A DNA stretch of 64,000 bases from Argopecten irradians. Its lineage: Eukaryota > Mollusca > Bivalvia > Pectinida > Pectinidae. The DNA lies in assembly GCF_041381155.1 (NCBI RefSeq), contig NC_091142.1, positions 7,798,778-7,862,777 of the forward strand. The letters run 5' to 3'. Positions within the stretch are counted from its first letter, which is position 1; each line of letters starts with the position of its first letter. Below, in pieces: positions 47,212-59,244 of this stretch. The notes under the pieces were generated by a model. The model was not told where the DNA came from. It worked only from the letters and a program-made list of their open reading frames with translations, and made no database searches. A program made the translations under genes and the position numbers.

Positions 47212-47736
47212 GATATTGTTTCTGGTACACCATAATAAGGTCAATATTGTTTCTGGTACATCATAATAAGGTCAATATTGTTTCTGGTACACCATAATAA
47301 GGTCAATATTGTTTCTGGTACATCATATATAAGGTCAATATATTGTTTCTGGTACACCATAATAAGGTCAATATTGTTTCTGGTACACCATGATAAGGTC
47401 AATATTGTTTCTGGTACACCATAATAAGGTCAATATTGTTTCTGGTACACCATGATAAGGTCAATATTGTTTCTGGTACACCATAATAAGGTCAATATTG
47501 TTTCTGGTACACCATAATAAGGTCAATATTGTTTCTGGTACACCATAATAAGGTCAATATTGTTTCTGGTACACCATAATAAGGTCAATATTGTTTCTGG
47601 TACGCCATAATAAGGTCAATATTGTTTCTGGTACACCATGATAAGGTCAATATGGTTTCTGGCACGCCATAATAAGGTCAATATTGTTTCTGGTACACCA
47701 TGATTAGGTCAATATTGTTTCTGGTAAACCAAATGA
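47212..47736. repeat. 31-bp minisatellite, 17 copies
   Basis: Units carry CAATATTGTTTCTGGTACAC and CATAATAAGG. Sixteen full steps have an exact or near-exact 31-bp period. Variants include ACATC for ACACC, ATGATAA for ATAATAA and a two-base TA expansion in copies 4-5. An alternating ATAATAA/ATGATAA pattern in copies 5-9 hints at two-unit duplication steps. Confidence 0.95.
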
Positions 47737-48117
47737 TGATATTTTGCCCCTGGTCTATGTTATACCACACATTCAGTAAAGGTAATATTAATTTTGAAAT
47801 AATATTAAAACACATGATGTACAATACACTTTCTGCGAATGTTTGAGCAGTGGTCCTACTTTATGTATTTTCTCAATAATCAGCTTCAAATTGAAGAATT
47901 GCTATCAATAACATATGAAATTGTATGGTCTTGATTTTAATTACCATCTTGTTATCGATTATTATTAATCGAATAATAATTATAAAATGGAACCAACATT
48001 ATTCATGTTTTTAAACTATAACGTTATTCTTTTGTATGTCAAGTTAATGAGATGATAACTGAATAAATAGGTCAACATAAAAAACGAAGAAATTAATACT
48101 TGTAAATAAGTAAAATA
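47737..48117. other. Spacer
   Basis: Nothing supported. Confidence 0.4.
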
Positions 48118-48190
48118 CGAGCTTGCCAGGATTCGAACCTGGAATCTTCTGATCCGTAGTCAGACGCGTTATCCATTGCGCCACAAGCCC
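48118..48190 (-). tRNA. tRNA-Arg(ACG)
   Basis: Intact 73-nt copy. TATTTTACTT follows its 3' end and supplies the TTTT terminator. Confidence 0.96.
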
Positions 48191-48742
48191 GATATACCTC
48201 TGCTGTGAATGTTGAATATGCCTCTGTTAACGCAGCATGCAGGTCAATCATGACAATTTAAATCCCTGGGTGGTCTCATAGTGATTCACTGTGAATAAAC
48301 TACTTTGTCAAATGCATTCAGAGATACATTCTCTGATATGGGATTATTACAAAAATCAGTGTGCTTTAAATAGCCAAACTATTTATAATAGGAGCGCTGT
48401 ATTTTTTGCTTATAGGTCCAAATATAATAGCTGATCCTAATATAATTCAATCTAATTCAATTTGTGAAGGTCTATTCTTCCTATGGAATCATTTCGCCGT
48501 TGTACAATTTGTATCAGACTTAATTAATTATAGGCGATGATACAAAATGTCACGTTATTATGACGTCGTGACATGATAATATAAATTTTCAATTCGATGT
48601 TAAAAACATTTTTGATAAAATCGATATGAATTATCAGATAATAAAAAAACAATGTACACATGGTCATAATCACTTAACCAATATCCCAAATATTGTATTC
48701 CATTTGATGGTTGTAAATATATTCGGACTTCTGCAAAATGTA

Positions 48743-48815
48743 CGAGCTTGCCAGGATTCGAACCTGGAATCTTCTGATCCGTAGTCAGACGCGTTATCCA
48801 TTGCGCCACAAGCCC
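48743..48815 (-). tRNA. tRNA-Arg(ACG)
   Basis: Intact 73-nt copy, the right-hand end of the cluster. Its 3' flank (TACATTTTGCAGAAG, then a segment resembling 36450-36572 with more changes) shows that it belongs to the same cassette family as 32852 and 36573. Confidence 0.96.
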
Positions 48816-51067
48816 TTATTTCTTCAAAACAATACCACCGCAAATCTATACACGAAGAATATAATTCAGAAGTGCCATAGCGTTTCGCATGTACGATACA
48901 CTAAGTATGGTGTAATCATGGTGTGGTGTACCTCGTGCACAACTTCGCCTATCAGATCTTCAAGAAATTTGTAATTTCATGATTTTGATGAAGGCTGCAA
49001 ATTGATAATGTTTGATATTTTTAATTACATCTTATTAATCGGGTTGATACAATGCACTAAGAAAATTTCGTTCTCAGTTCACTGTTGGGTCAGCCTTGTG
49101 CGACATGTTCTTTATAGAAGAACACTGTTCTCCGAGAATAATTTCGCCCAAACGCAATGAACATGAAACGATAACATTGTTCTCGGAACAAAATCTCACA
49201 CCATCTCCATGAAGAACAAACAAGAACAAAAATGGCGCCAAATTTAAAATAATGGTTAGCCTTTCGCTTCAATTTTACTTTCTTATCTGTGGCCGTGAAG
49301 TGCGATTATAAGATTTAAAATACTGATGTTAATGTGAATTTTTATACTTGAAAGTAATAACAGGTCGTAAAACGCCGAGAACTTTGTTTATTGATGAATA
49401 TCCAATGACTTCTTTATATTGACGTAACGTTAACGTACAAATCACCTGTTTAGAAATGCCATAAAACTTTGGCTGGCACGAGTGTCACTTATGTATTAGC
49501 AGAGACATAGATAATTTATATAGTGAATGATCAGATTACATAAAATCAGTGAAATTTATTTTATTGAATCTGAAATATTATTTAAACAATTAACGTTCAA
49601 TATTAAAAGGTGCGGGTTTCAGGATTGTTATACAAAGTGGTGTCGGTTTGGTTTCATCTTCAATGTTAAAAAGACCATTTATAAATTGATAAATTATTTA
49701 TGTTAAGAAGTTCCCTACTCCGGCCATCGCCATATTTGTTCTAAGGTTATGTTCACGTTGGTTGGGCATGAACTCATGAGAACAGCTTCTCGCTCTACCC
49801 GCTGATAAGAAAAAAGTTGTCGTCTAAAGACACCCTTGATGATCTGTGCTCTTAGATTATTGCATGGCTGACGTCTGTATTCTTCAGTGGATTGTTGACT
49901 TAACACCAAATTGTACAATAACAAAGGGTCCAGTTAGTACATAACAACCTTGTAATCATGTATAATCGTCATTTAAAGACATATTCGACATGACGGGTTC
50001 AGAAGGGAGATGATACGACTTGGAATAAAAGACATTGATATTCTTTTACGAAAGCAAACTGAAAAGTGAAAATGACAAACGAACGGATGTAAAAGTCTGA
50101 ATAATCAAAAGAAGAGAAATTTAAATACATTTGTATATAAATGAAAATGAACACTACTGTCAACCAAAATATAAAAACGAATTTGTGGTCATGGCATAGA
50201 TGTAAAAATAAAAAATAATTCGGTAATTGTAAAAAAAAGAGAAAAAGGATACTGAATAAAATCTCTCTGAAATTAAAATGTGTACCTTTTAAAGATAAAG
50301 ATAATATATCACTTACATTTATAAGGCTAACGAGCCTGACGTTGTTTCTCTGAAGTCGACACAATGAACCCTCTTTGAAGAGGTTAGTTCTCCATTTATT
50401 TAAATTGTAATATTTACAATGTCACTCCACAGTATCTGTATGTTGCTACTAAACTCAATGTGTGTTATTTTCCAATATTAACATTTTCAGTTAGGCTCTG
50501 ACGTACTAATACCATAATCAAGAGTTCAAGAGGTCACGAAAAGACAGCGTTTAGGTCTGTGTGAGAATTCACTGAAAGAATATTGAAATATTCTTAGAAT
50601 TGTTCGATATGAAAACATATTCTAATTAAAATATTTAAAAATGAATTGAAGTGTTGTATTTATCGTTATATATCCGCTTTATCTGTAGCACTATTTCGTC
50701 AACTTTTTGTCCTTATTATCTTTATCAATTAAAAAAACTTTCTATGTCACACTACATTGATACATTTTTATTACAACAAAAGTTTGATCTACACAAAACA
50801 CAAAACCAAGGTCATGGCATAAACAACACATATAATCATTAATTACCTATCATACCATTATACAAAATAAACCTTCAAAATGTCAATAACCCATTTACGA
50901 CAGTCGTAAATTGTCGTAAACCATCAAAGTCGTAATTGGTATGACTGCAGACGTTGCTTGTCTTAGTATAGGAAATTTAAACGTCTTAGTATTTAGTATC
51001 AGTTAGAAAAATAACGATATTGATGTCTTTCTTAAATAAATGTCTTTAAAAACAACAAAAACTTGTT
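48816..51067. other. Intergenic DNA
   Basis: No gene is assignable. The minus-strand frame at 49715-49924 (69 codons, with QQSTEEYRRQPCNNLRAQ and a balanced composition) looks less random than the rest and could be a fragment of a coding exon. I do not recognise it. A TTTACGAC/GTCGTAAA hairpin lies at about 50893-50910. Confidence 0.4.
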
Positions 51068-51214
51068 CTAGTTTCCTCAATATTCCTTAACTTTAAGGAA
51101 TTACTTAACATAAAATGATCAACAGGGAAGCATTACATATATTCTTAAATAAATAATGATATGCTTTTCTATGGAGTTGCTTAAAATTGATAAATGTTTA
51201 TGAAACTTTACCCT
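51068..51214. mobile_element. MITE-like element, family A, diverged copy
   Basis: CCTTAACTTTAAGGAATTAC, TTAACATAAAAT and GGGAAGCATTA follow in the same order as in 1050-1191, and the right end keeps TTTATGAAACTTTACCC. Terminal bases are eroded. Confidence 0.55.
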
Positions 51215-51569
51215 GGTATCTGTATGTTTCCCGTGTAACAATATCACTCCTGTCTCTTATTTCAAATTGCATTCAAAACGCTAGGTGCACGGAATACTGT
51301 GCCAAGTACAAGCACTTATAAACCTGTCGGTTTAAGGACATTCCTCGTGTTACGTGATAGCTAATCATTTTGCGAAATGATACTTACTTCCCACGCAAGT
51401 TTCATACATAGTTTGTTTTAGTGCAATCTGGTCATATGTATTAGCATTGTAAGAATTTTTGAAAAATGTTTTTCATGGCAGTTGTAATGTGCAAATGTTA
51501 AAAAATGACATTTCAAAAATAAACAAAAATTTGTAATCCATATACTTTATAACCAGTTGTATCCCATCC

Positions 51570-51830
51570 TCGATACTCCACGAGTTCCTATCACTTACGA
51601 TCTCTACATCCCTGGACTATCTCAGAGTAAAACTGGAGGCAACAGAACAGGTAATTCAGTCCTTTGATGCACATCATTTGTCGTTGGGCGTTGCTCTCTC
51701 TGAAGTCTTCAAATGAAATATTTGCCTGTGAATGGTTCAGAATTTTTTCCTTTTAGAGTATTCATTTTTTTTACTATGTGATAGTCTAGGGGTAGAGATC
51801 GTAAGTCATTGGAATTCATGAAGTATCGAT
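51570..51830. mobile_element. MITE-like element with ~65-bp inverted ends, family H
   Basis: Left TCGATACTCCACGAGTTCCT (51570) leads into CACTTACGATCTCTACATCC and GGACTATCTCAGAGTAAAA. The right end on the other strand reads TCGATACTTCATGAATTCCA, then GACTTACGATCTCTACCCC and AGACTATCACATAGTAAAA. The inverted match covers about 65 bp around a ~130-bp centre with no coding capacity. Confidence 0.7.
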
Positions 51831-53480
51831 TATGGTTGTATACTTATTTATTTTAACGTAAACACAATTTGTACTAGATTTTTGGGGCATTGTCGATAAT
51901 GCAGGGATGCTTGCTCTTTCAAAGTATAGGTTCATGTTATCCTTAAACAATTTTTGAGATTCTTACTGATATTTTGGACTGGTATTTTTTGACATGATTA
52001 ACAGTAAATGTCTTGCAGTATTACTGTTAATAAATACACTAGAAAATAAAAACAAATATGACCCTGCAGAAGAGGATAAAGAATTATCTTTTCAGATGAT
52101 TTAATAATACGGATAAAGGTAATTTATCGAATGTATGTTGGATGTTTCTAGACTCATACTTGATGAAATGAAATAAACATGTTGAGAAATAAATCTTGCT
52201 TTTTAAATAAAATTAGGGAAATGTTTAGAAATAATGCGAAAGCATAGATGTCGGCATACTGATTGGAAATGGCAAAAATGAAAATCAACAAATATTACAT
52301 TTTTATGATTCAAATCATGTTATACAATGCAAGTATCTTTTTACGTAATACAATATTTTCTTCACTATTGACAGATAAAATGACACGTCAAACAAGACGA
52401 CTTTGGCCTTACTTAGATATAGTATTTCTTTTCATATTAGATTTTGATGAAAGGAATCGGAGCATTTTTATTTTTGCAAAAACTATAGATATTTGGACGA
52501 GATGGAATTCTTTGAAATCAATGTTTTATCACATAATTTCAACAACCTACATGTACATGACGAAAAAAATTAATTGAACAATCTATGGAGGCTACCGTTT
52601 TGCTAGTACGTCCTCGAATACTTATGCCCGTAAATTTTCAATTTGCAGTCATGACGTCACAATAAATAACATGAACGATAAAAAGTCTGGGGATAGTTTT
52701 ATGAACCTGACGGAACAGCAGAAAGTCACACACACACACACGTTTGATTGAATGATAATGTTAACTTTTGGTTTGTTCTTAAAGACTTTATCTATTTTCT
52801 GCACGTGCCAAACAAGTTTGTGTTCCTGATTTGAGTGGCATTAAATTGAAGTAAACATCAGGAAAGCGGAGTCCTCTAAGAAAAACAGTATCACCGGGAG
52901 GATGACTCCATAACAGTTCAAGCCGAGTCGGGTTGTGGAAGATTGACTTTGCTTTGTAATTTGACTGATTCGCCATCAATTTTAGTGCAATGGGCTAACC
53001 TTTTTTTATATAATAGTATATAATTTGAATGTAAATTTATTTGAGAGTATCACATTTTATTTCTTTGCGCAACCTCCCTTTAAAGGAATAATTGTTAAAA
53101 ATAATGTCTTGATAAAGTTTAGTAAACCAAAAATATAAAATTGCTTAATGATACGAAAGATAATGAACATTTAACAAGAAAAATGACGTTTTGACCCACA
53201 TTTGATCTTTCTCTGATGGTGAACAGTTAGAATTATGCATACGTTGTTTCTCATTATATTTATGTTAATATTTTCTTATAGTGTCATCATTGAATAAAAT
53301 ATATGTTAAACCAGAACAATGATACGATAACGTTATGGTGTTTTATCGACCATACTCATCACACCAAGGTCGAAGGTGAATGTTATTACATGTACACATT
53401 ACAATACGATTCGAATCACATGGCTAATCTATATAGGTACACTCGTAATCTAAAGTAAATAATTGAAATTTGAATTTCAG
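51831..53480. other. Intergenic DNA
   Basis: The minus-strand frame 52788-52979 (63 codons, with HNPTRLELLWSHPPGDTVF) is GC-richer than its surroundings and may be an exon fragment or TE remnant. It is not recognised. A (CA)7-8 run lies at 52728-52742. Confidence 0.4.
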
Positions 53481-53916
53481 AGTAAACTGTTAATGTTTAT
53501 AGACGATTGTCGCAGTATTTAATATGAAACAAAATAAATCGCTACGTTATTTCAGTGGAAGGAAACTGCACGATCTATTTTTTTGCTTCTTCCATTGGTG
53601 CGTAAATACTGACAACGCATTTAAATATGACTCATGCGATTAGAAATGGAGATAGTTTCAACAGGCAAGCTACGTATGTAAAAATGGGATAGATACAGTA
53701 AACTGTTAATTAATGTTTATAGACGATTGTCGCAGTATTTAATATGAAACAAAATAAATTGCTACGTTATTTCAGTGGAAGGAAACTGCACGACCTTTTT
53801 TTTTGCTTCTTCCATTGGTGCGTAAATACTGACAACGCATTTAAATATGACTCATGCGATTAGAAATGGAGATAGTTTCAACAGGCAAGCTACGTATGTA
53901 CAAATGGGATAGATAC
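53481..53916. repeat. Two-copy tandem duplication (216/220 bp)
   Basis: AGTAAACTGTTAATGTTTAT (53481) and AGTAAACTGTTAATTAATGT (53697) begin adjacent copies that match almost perfectly to GGGATAGATAC. They differ by a 4-bp TTAA insert and a few substitutions. Recent duplication. A short frame across the right copy (53927-54145) starts beyond it and is not recognised. Confidence 0.93.
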
Positions 53917-54158
53917 GCAAAAACATATGGCAGCAAACTTAAAAAGTAAATTTAGTCCAAATGAAGACATATTGTTGTTCAATGTAGCTGTTATATCCGT
54001 CACGTGTAATGTCTCTGGTTGTACACAATTTCACAGTCGCGTGACCTGTTTTTACTGTATACATTGTATTTATACAGTGTTTCTGATTAAGCCTAGTGTT
54101 GACGCACGAACCAAGAACGAACATGTAGAAGCACTGTCAGCTTAGCGACTTTCTGTCA

Positions 54159-54530
54159 GTGGTAAGTAAAGGTATACCACAAGGGGCAATGGTGCCATTG
54201 GAAATTTGAAGGAAAGAAACAAAGCCTAAAAATTAAAGGAAACTTCAAATAGTTATATAATTCAGCAAAATGCTAGCCTTTTCAGACAGTCTACGTGGTA
54301 AGTAAACGGTATACCGTAAGGAGCAATAGCGCGAATTGATATTTGAATGATGAAAGTAAAGCCAAATAAACACAAACGAAAAAAAATTAAAGGGGAAACA
54401 TATAACGTTATATAACACTCAGTAAAATATGAGTCCTTTTGATACAGACCATAGGATTAGAAAAAAATATACACAAGGTTCGATAGTGTAATTTAAAAAT
54501 TTAATGATAAAAATAAACCTCTTTTCATAT
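54159..54530. repeat. Three diverged tandem units (136-155 bp)
   Basis: Units start at 54159 (GTGGTAAGTAAAGGTATACC), 54295 (GTGGTAAGTAAACGGTATAC) and about 54450 (TAGGATTAGAAAAAAATATA). They share ACAAGG/GTAAGG, GCAATGG/GCAATAG, a TTTGAATGATGAAA-like block and, in the first two, AAATTAAAGG and TTATATAA. The third is partial. Confidence 0.6.
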
Positions 54531-57157
54531 ATGCAATACGATAAAATTAATGAATTCAATTATGAATTGGTAACAGTAATTAGACACCCCCAGAAAAGCA
54601 ACATAACATGAACTTTAATAGAAAGGTACATTTAACGAAACCAGAAACTCAATAAGTGTACGTGAAAACTGGTGACTACAACAGCTTCATTAGATCTTAA
54701 TAAATTAGCAAATACACACAAGAAGTAGACGAACTCGATAAGGACAATTACTAGCGATGGACAGCAACAACACCAAAAATGAACTTGAATAAATACTGTA
54801 CTTACATAAACGTCGCACTTAAACGAAACTCGTTAAACTAAGTGAAAAATAAAGTCAGATAATTATTCGTTGTTCCTGTCTAACTTTGCATTGCTTAAAA
54901 TTAAAAAAAAAATATCACATATACCATACAACAATAACACGGAACAAACAATGGACTACGAATTTGAAAAAAAATAGATAAAACAAATACACATGATTGA
55001 AAAATGAAACAAATAAATTGATTACTTATATAATATTTCGTATTATTGTTTGTGTATATAGTAGTTATGTGCAATGTATACAAATTTCATACAACATGCA
55101 GGCTATTGGACTGGCATTTTAAAGAACTATTTTGTTTCGATAATAGTCATGATGTTGAAATCCTCCTATTTAATCTACATGCATTTTATCTTTACTATAC
55201 CTTGACATAAAAATATATATTTGCACACGTAAACATTGGAATATAAAAATATTATGTGGGGGACACCTTGGCATGAATTATCTTTGACGTTTGATGTTAT
55301 GAACAATCCTACGTCCAATGTAAGATTGACATGAACGTAAAAAAATAATAACATCTTTATGATATGGCAATTACGTAATACGTCACTTTATGAGAAAACA
55401 TTAAACAATGGATTATTTAGATAACGATATGTGAATTTGAATTAAACAATTGGTGCATGTAATGTTCTACATATCGGGAATCAAGACACGGAAATATCTA
55501 AACTCTTGATTACTAATCCAATTTGCGTTGAAGCTAACAGAGCAGGTTCTGTCTTGCTTCTAAAACATTTACACCACGCTCATACATAATAGAACGCCTC
55601 CGGGTTTCGCCGAATATTCTATTCACTACACGTTAAAGCTGTTCAGGTTTATAACTCCACTAGGCGAGATACATACCAACATATCGGCAATATTGGATAG
55701 GTGCCAACAGCGTCTGACGGTTTAATATACATGAACAAATAACCCCGCTGAAATATATCGACTATAGGGAATCGGCCGTAGCTTTGCTGGTAATCTTCTC
55801 TAAATTACTTATATACGTATGCCCAAATAGCAGGCAAGGTTTCACTGTACATGTGGTGATTTCTTCACAAAGGGTTATTCATTACAGATGACATTCAACA
55901 ACGAGATTAAATAGGTAGAAGTGCATGAATATTTAACTGAACATTAATTGAACATGGATCAACTAATAAATCTTATTGGCATAACAACCTAATTTCAACA
56001 TTTTGGACATATATATATATATATGCCAATTATTGCTGTATATTGACAACAAGAGCAAGCTAATTAATATCGAAGCTATGATACTCAGTGAGTTTCCGGT
56101 TTTCATTTTAACCATATTCAAAAGCCAATTTTGGCAATTGCTATAGAATTGCAGCTTTATTGTTGTTTACTCGACTAATCGAATTAACATCGATAATGCC
56201 AATTAGAAAAGGAGTGTCGATTGATCCTTTTATAACTATGTATAATTGTTCCATGACGTAAATTACCCATCCCTTTGTTGGTGTACCGTGGCGCTCATTG
56301 ACAATGTTGAATGATGTCTATTGCATACAGAAAAGAAAATGGTTTTAAGTTTTCCATCTTGCTTTGATTTGCATTTCGGAACAAACACTTCTGAGTCTTT
56401 TGAATCATTCACTTAGATTGAGTGCTATCGACATAATTTTTTTTTCCAAATCATTTCATAGTAAATATAATATTTTCTGTGATGCATATGCGTTTGAATT
56501 TAGTCGACTCCTATACCGATGCATTCTGGGAAGACTAAGAAGACCAAACAGCCATTTTTTCATAATTTGCTTCACATTTTATTAACAGCCAGGGTCATTA
56601 GTAGATGTGCCAGGAAATAAGTGGAAGACAGCCAGAGTACCCAGAGACATGTACAGCCTTATTTACAAAGAAGTTAATATCTTATCATCTTAAACTGTTT
56701 TCTTCTGTTTCAGATTCCCTGTGCATGGCAAGTTCGAGTATAGGTATAAACACAATTTGAGTGAGAGAATGGGAGCGTGAGTGCGGAGATGTCTAACAGA
56801 TTGAGATATAAGCGGTCATGCATTACATAGATAGTTGTAAAGTGGGTGTTTCCTGTCTACTGGTATGCTTCGAAAAATGAGTATCTAAATAAAGATGTTT
56901 TATTAATAATAAGTTTAAATCCATAGGAGTTGAGTTTAATAATTATCTTTCGAACATTTAACTTAAAGTAGTATTTCTTGCAGTTTTTACCCTCACAGAC
57001 TCCAACAAAACATAATATGGATGCTTTTATATAATGGCTAAGTTCCATGAAAGCGCCAATATACTATTGAAATAGCGGTAAATGTCGGATGGAATATCAC
57101 ACGTCCTGAAAGAACGCCATGTTTCAAACTTTCGGGTAATATCGGAAAACCGAGTTC
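54531..57157. other. Intergenic DNA
   Basis: No gene recognised. An (AT)8 run lies at 56010-56025. Confidence 0.45.
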
Positions 57158-57271
57158 CATCACGTGATCGACATCGGCGATACCTGTATAGATCGGAACC
57201 TCCCGAGCCGTATCATGTGGTCAATATCGGCAGTACCTGTACAGATAGGAATAGATCGGAACAGTTTGGAT
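57158..57271. repeat. Two diverged copies of a GC-richer ~55-bp unit
   Basis: ATCACGTGATCGACATCGGC (57158) and ATCATGTGGTCAATATCGGC (57212) are each followed by an AGTACCTGTACAGAT/GATACCTGTATAGAT block and GATCGGAAC. The frame 57082-57369 is open across them but has no domain, and a non-coding dispersed repeat is more likely. Confidence 0.5.
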
Positions 57272-57290
57272 ACTTCCGAGCAATTTTAAA

Positions 57291-59244
57291 CGTGTGCACG
57301 TTAAAAAAACAATATTTTAATGTAATTGTTTTATATCTTTGCGAATACGAAATTTACAAACGTCGGTAAATATCGAAAGTTTAAAACTTGCAGAGGCAGA
57401 GAAAAATATGTAGAACACTTCAAATATTTTCTATATGCCAAAAATACAACAAGTCACAGACCATAAAACTTTAAAGACATCACATACAGATTGTATGATA
57501 AACATTATTGAAAAAAGGAAGGATGTTTAAGATTACCGGTTCTACAGCTACGTAGACTTGTGTCTCCATGCAAAATGTCATGTTATATATTAATAAGCCT
57601 TTAGTTTGGCCAAACCGTTCACAACTGTCATTAAAAATAATATCATCATTGATTGTCTAAACATAAGAGGTATTAGCATAATTGATTTAATAAGGATAAT
57701 AGCAACATTTGTGTCCATTAAATGAATACTCGATCTGCCATATCTTGCCTATCAGGATCAAAATATTTTTGATACAACGTTGACTTTGATTTTGGTATTT
57801 TGTATGACTTCTGTATCGGTAATATCTAGAATATTATAGAATATTGAGAATTAGATCTCGCATTAAACCTAAAACAAAGAAATGTATTCCTTCTTTGCGT
57901 GTCACAGAGATACATCCTTAGCGGGAAGGTATGATTGTTACCCATTATCTGTGAGCGAAACTCATGTTGTTTACTCTGAAAACTTGTGACGTTATTCTCC
58001 TAAACACATGACGTCACAATATACCGTCAGGACATATTATGACATAAACGAACCCATATCTTAGCTATGCAGCTTGAAATACCCTAAACATGTTTTGCAG
58101 ATGCTGTCTCTCATGAAATTTATGGTAAAATTTCACGACAATAATATGACTCGAACATAATCAGGTAAAACACTTCATTAGGATTTGTTTTGATATTAAT
58201 GGTTGCTGCTAAAAATCGATATATATGTGAAAGTTAACAAGATATTCAATAAAATGTTAATATACCAACAGATTTTATTTTTCATGTTTTCATGTTTATT
58301 ATTTACAGTTTGTGACAAAGTAAAAAGTCTAAATGATCAAACTAGCAAAGTTTTTTTCCAGAAACAACGTGTTAGTAACACCAGGTCATGATATTAAAAG
58401 CGAAGAAACATTACAAGACAAACATTTGTCTGTAAAACAGTCCTTGTTAAATGCTCTTAGTCCATATTGGAGTTTACAATGGTACTGGTCAATTTTAAAA
58501 TTAACGTTGAAGCGCTAACATTCACGCATTTGCAATACACCTGAGCAATATGATATGTTCACAAAACAGTTAATGAATGGAGTCCAATAAGTACAATAGT
58601 TTTCTTGTGTAATGAGCTGTGACTAGTATCTGGCCGACATGAATGAGCAATTATCTATCGATTAATGCTTTAGTTTGCCTTCTTAATTACACCATGAAGC
58701 TGAGGCAGAGTGGATATTGTTTTAGCCGGCTCATGTTATCTCCGACTGCAAAAGGTCATAGTCAATCTCATAAAAATTATTACACTGGTTTATTTAAAAT
58801 TGAAGTTTATAGATGATAGACACTCCAACATGAAGCTTATCAGCACCGAGTTGAATTGACTGATCGTCAGGCCAGTTAAATTGAGTAAGTGACTAGTATG
58901 GTGATTTAGATGTCCACACAGATAATTATGGAATTTGCTGCTGCAACGTTAGGTACCTAGCGCTGGTAATCCTCTAGATATCTAATTGATCAAGACGCGT
59001 GTGGTTTGATAACGTAATAGAAATGAGTTGACATTACTTGAAATGCAACATGTTAAGGCGTCAATATACGGAACTGACACGATAATATTCTTAGAGACAA
59101 AAATATGATCAGCATCATTATTTGTAGAAATATCTTTTTCAATATGAGAAAACTTCAACGAAATGCACATTCAAAGTATTTCAATATGAGTTGGCCTTTT
59201 TAACAAAAATTATGTCACATTCTCAAGGCAAGGACTACAGAGTT
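57291..59244. other. Intergenic DNA
   Basis: Nothing supported. Confidence 0.45.

Noticed and set aside
48738-48974. Protein beginning MYELARIRTWNLLIRSQTRY (also at 36451 and 41625) and antisense frames with QWITRLTTDQKIPGSNPG
   Set aside because: These are other frames and the antisense strand of the tRNA gene, commonly mis-annotated as hypothetical proteins.
57082-57369. 95-codon frame as a gene
   Set aside because: It covers two diverged copies of a ~55-bp repeat and shows no domain.
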